64,000 bases of DNA from Bugula neritina (taxonomy: Eukaryota; Bryozoa; Gymnolaemata; Cheilostomatida; Bugulidae): NCBI GenBank assembly GCA_964035545.1, contig OZ037768.1:7803241-7867240 (forward strand). Direction: 5' to 3'. Of the stretch, positions 63,043 through 64,000 are shown one piece after another (within the stretch, counting starts at the first letter, position 1; each line of letters begins with the position of its first letter). The notes under the pieces were generated by a model. The model did not search any database. It was given only the letters and a program-made list of their open reading frames with translations, and was not told where the DNA came from. Both the position numbers and the translations under genes were made by a program.

Positions 63043-64000
63043 ATTTGTGGGGAATGCCATTGACTCATATTGGCCCATTAGGAAGCTTTATCATTTCAGT
63101 ATTATGACTAAATTATTATAAAATTCTATTAGTCACAACCAACACTTAAATTTTTGACACATTAGTGATGTTTACATAATGGGAGTAATCGATCCAGTCT
63201 CTTAACAATAAGTTGAAATTATTGTTGTCTTTTAGCGCCAATGAATGCATACCTCTTCATTATATTTGGTAGGCATTTCGTATCAGTGAACTCTGTGTAT
63301 ATAAAATTCATTGTGTTTAAATTCAATGACTTGAGTAATGAGATTACTTCAGCAAGCAAAGTTCTAGTTTATATAATAGGTGCAATTAAATGGGACAGGT
63401 ATGGGCAGGAATTTAGTAGCTAGTGCCTGGTAGTCGATTGGAATGCTTTGTCAGAGTCCTAATGGTCACCATTTATCTACTAAATGGTGACATTTCAGCA
63501 ACATTAAACCTGCTCAGTTTGAATCTCAATCTTAATTTTGCTGATTAGCCTTTGCCAAATTTCAAAACCTTGAGTTTATAGAATGTATTGCATAAATGTG
63601 GTTGATCTATAGAGCTGGCTGAATAATTTAAGCTAATTGTACAATATATATATCACGCCAATACACCTTCACCATTCATGGTAACACAGTTCCACTTTGT
63701 TTTCCGCTATCTTGGTTATATAATTTTGTCTTCAGAAATGCAACTCAGTAATAACTTCTCTTGAAGATCGTTATTTTTATGTTGAAATCAACTGTTGGTG
63801 TAATTGAAAGGTACCAACAATGCAGCTATATGCTACATATATTAACCAGCTAATACAATCACTATCATTGTATCTTTTTCTATGTCCCCCTACGCTATTA
63901 AAATTCCTTCACTGCTTTTATCAGCTTATGCGTGTATACTTAGAAAAATTAAACTATAACAGAGTGTTGGTTCTCACATTTCTACTTGAAATTAGGCTGT
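63043..64000. other. Right end, no supported gene
   Basis: AT-rich sequence with no exon-like block. The 60-codon open frame at 63241-63423 lacks any motif and has no visible splice context, so it is not called. Confidence 0.5.

Overview
The window is nuclear DNA of an AT-rich invertebrate animal. It has dense, short spliceosomal introns, metazoan gene families, tRNA-derived SINEs, MITEs and many tandem repeats. I read it as a spiralian/lophotrochozoan-like genome, but no feature fixes the phylum. It is not bacterial: every real gene here except the tRNAs is spliced, so single open frames are only exons or chance.

Layout. (1) About 80% of the window (positions 329 to 50899, minus strand) is one giant gene, an ortholog of the E3 ubiquitin ligase HERC1. 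I could place 71 consecutive coding exons with matching phases and consensus splice sites. They give 3,722 uninterrupted codons: N-terminal helical region, RCC1-like domain 1, long helical scaffold, SPRY, UBA, cysteine/histidine-rich zinc region and WD40 region. The second RCC1-like domain and the catalytic HECT domain lie beyond the left edge. (2) Inside the largest HERC1 intron (3288-13583), on the opposite strand, sits a complete six-exon class A GPCR gene (4343-12196, 453 aa). It lacks three of the most conserved activation-switch residues. (3) Two identical tRNA-Pro(UGG) genes, also antisense to HERC1, sit in two other introns (30396 and 36500). (4) A 3 kb spacer (50900-53938) separates the HERC1 start from a divergently transcribed four-exon TBCCD1 gene (53939-56379, 565 aa). 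A 37-bp perfect inverted repeat ends 89 bp before the TBCCD1 start codon. (5) From 56380 to the right end I see no supported gene, only repeats, a large inverted repeat and a 20-bp minisatellite.

Repeats. I recognise a PIF/Harbinger-type MITE with a TTA duplication, a 169-bp MITE with a 9-bp duplication, a 428-bp fold-back element with a half copy filling another intron, a pair of CAGTGCTCC-ended MITEs, a pair of tRNA-derived SINEs, four (TA)n tracts, a ~250-nt polypurine tract and about ten minisatellites. Many minisatellites start within 10 to 40 bp of a HERC1 splice site. Two consist of tandem perfect 5' splice-site motifs.

How the genes relate. HERC1 (ubiquitin ligase and membrane-traffic scaffold) and TBCCD1 (centrosome/Golgi positioning) could share a bidirectional promoter region. 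The nested GPCR and tRNAs use the opposite strand and would be transcribed against HERC1. I found no evidence of a prokaryote-style gene system. The most unusual items are the nested degenerate GPCR, the splice-motif minisatellites and the hairpin upstream of TBCCD1.
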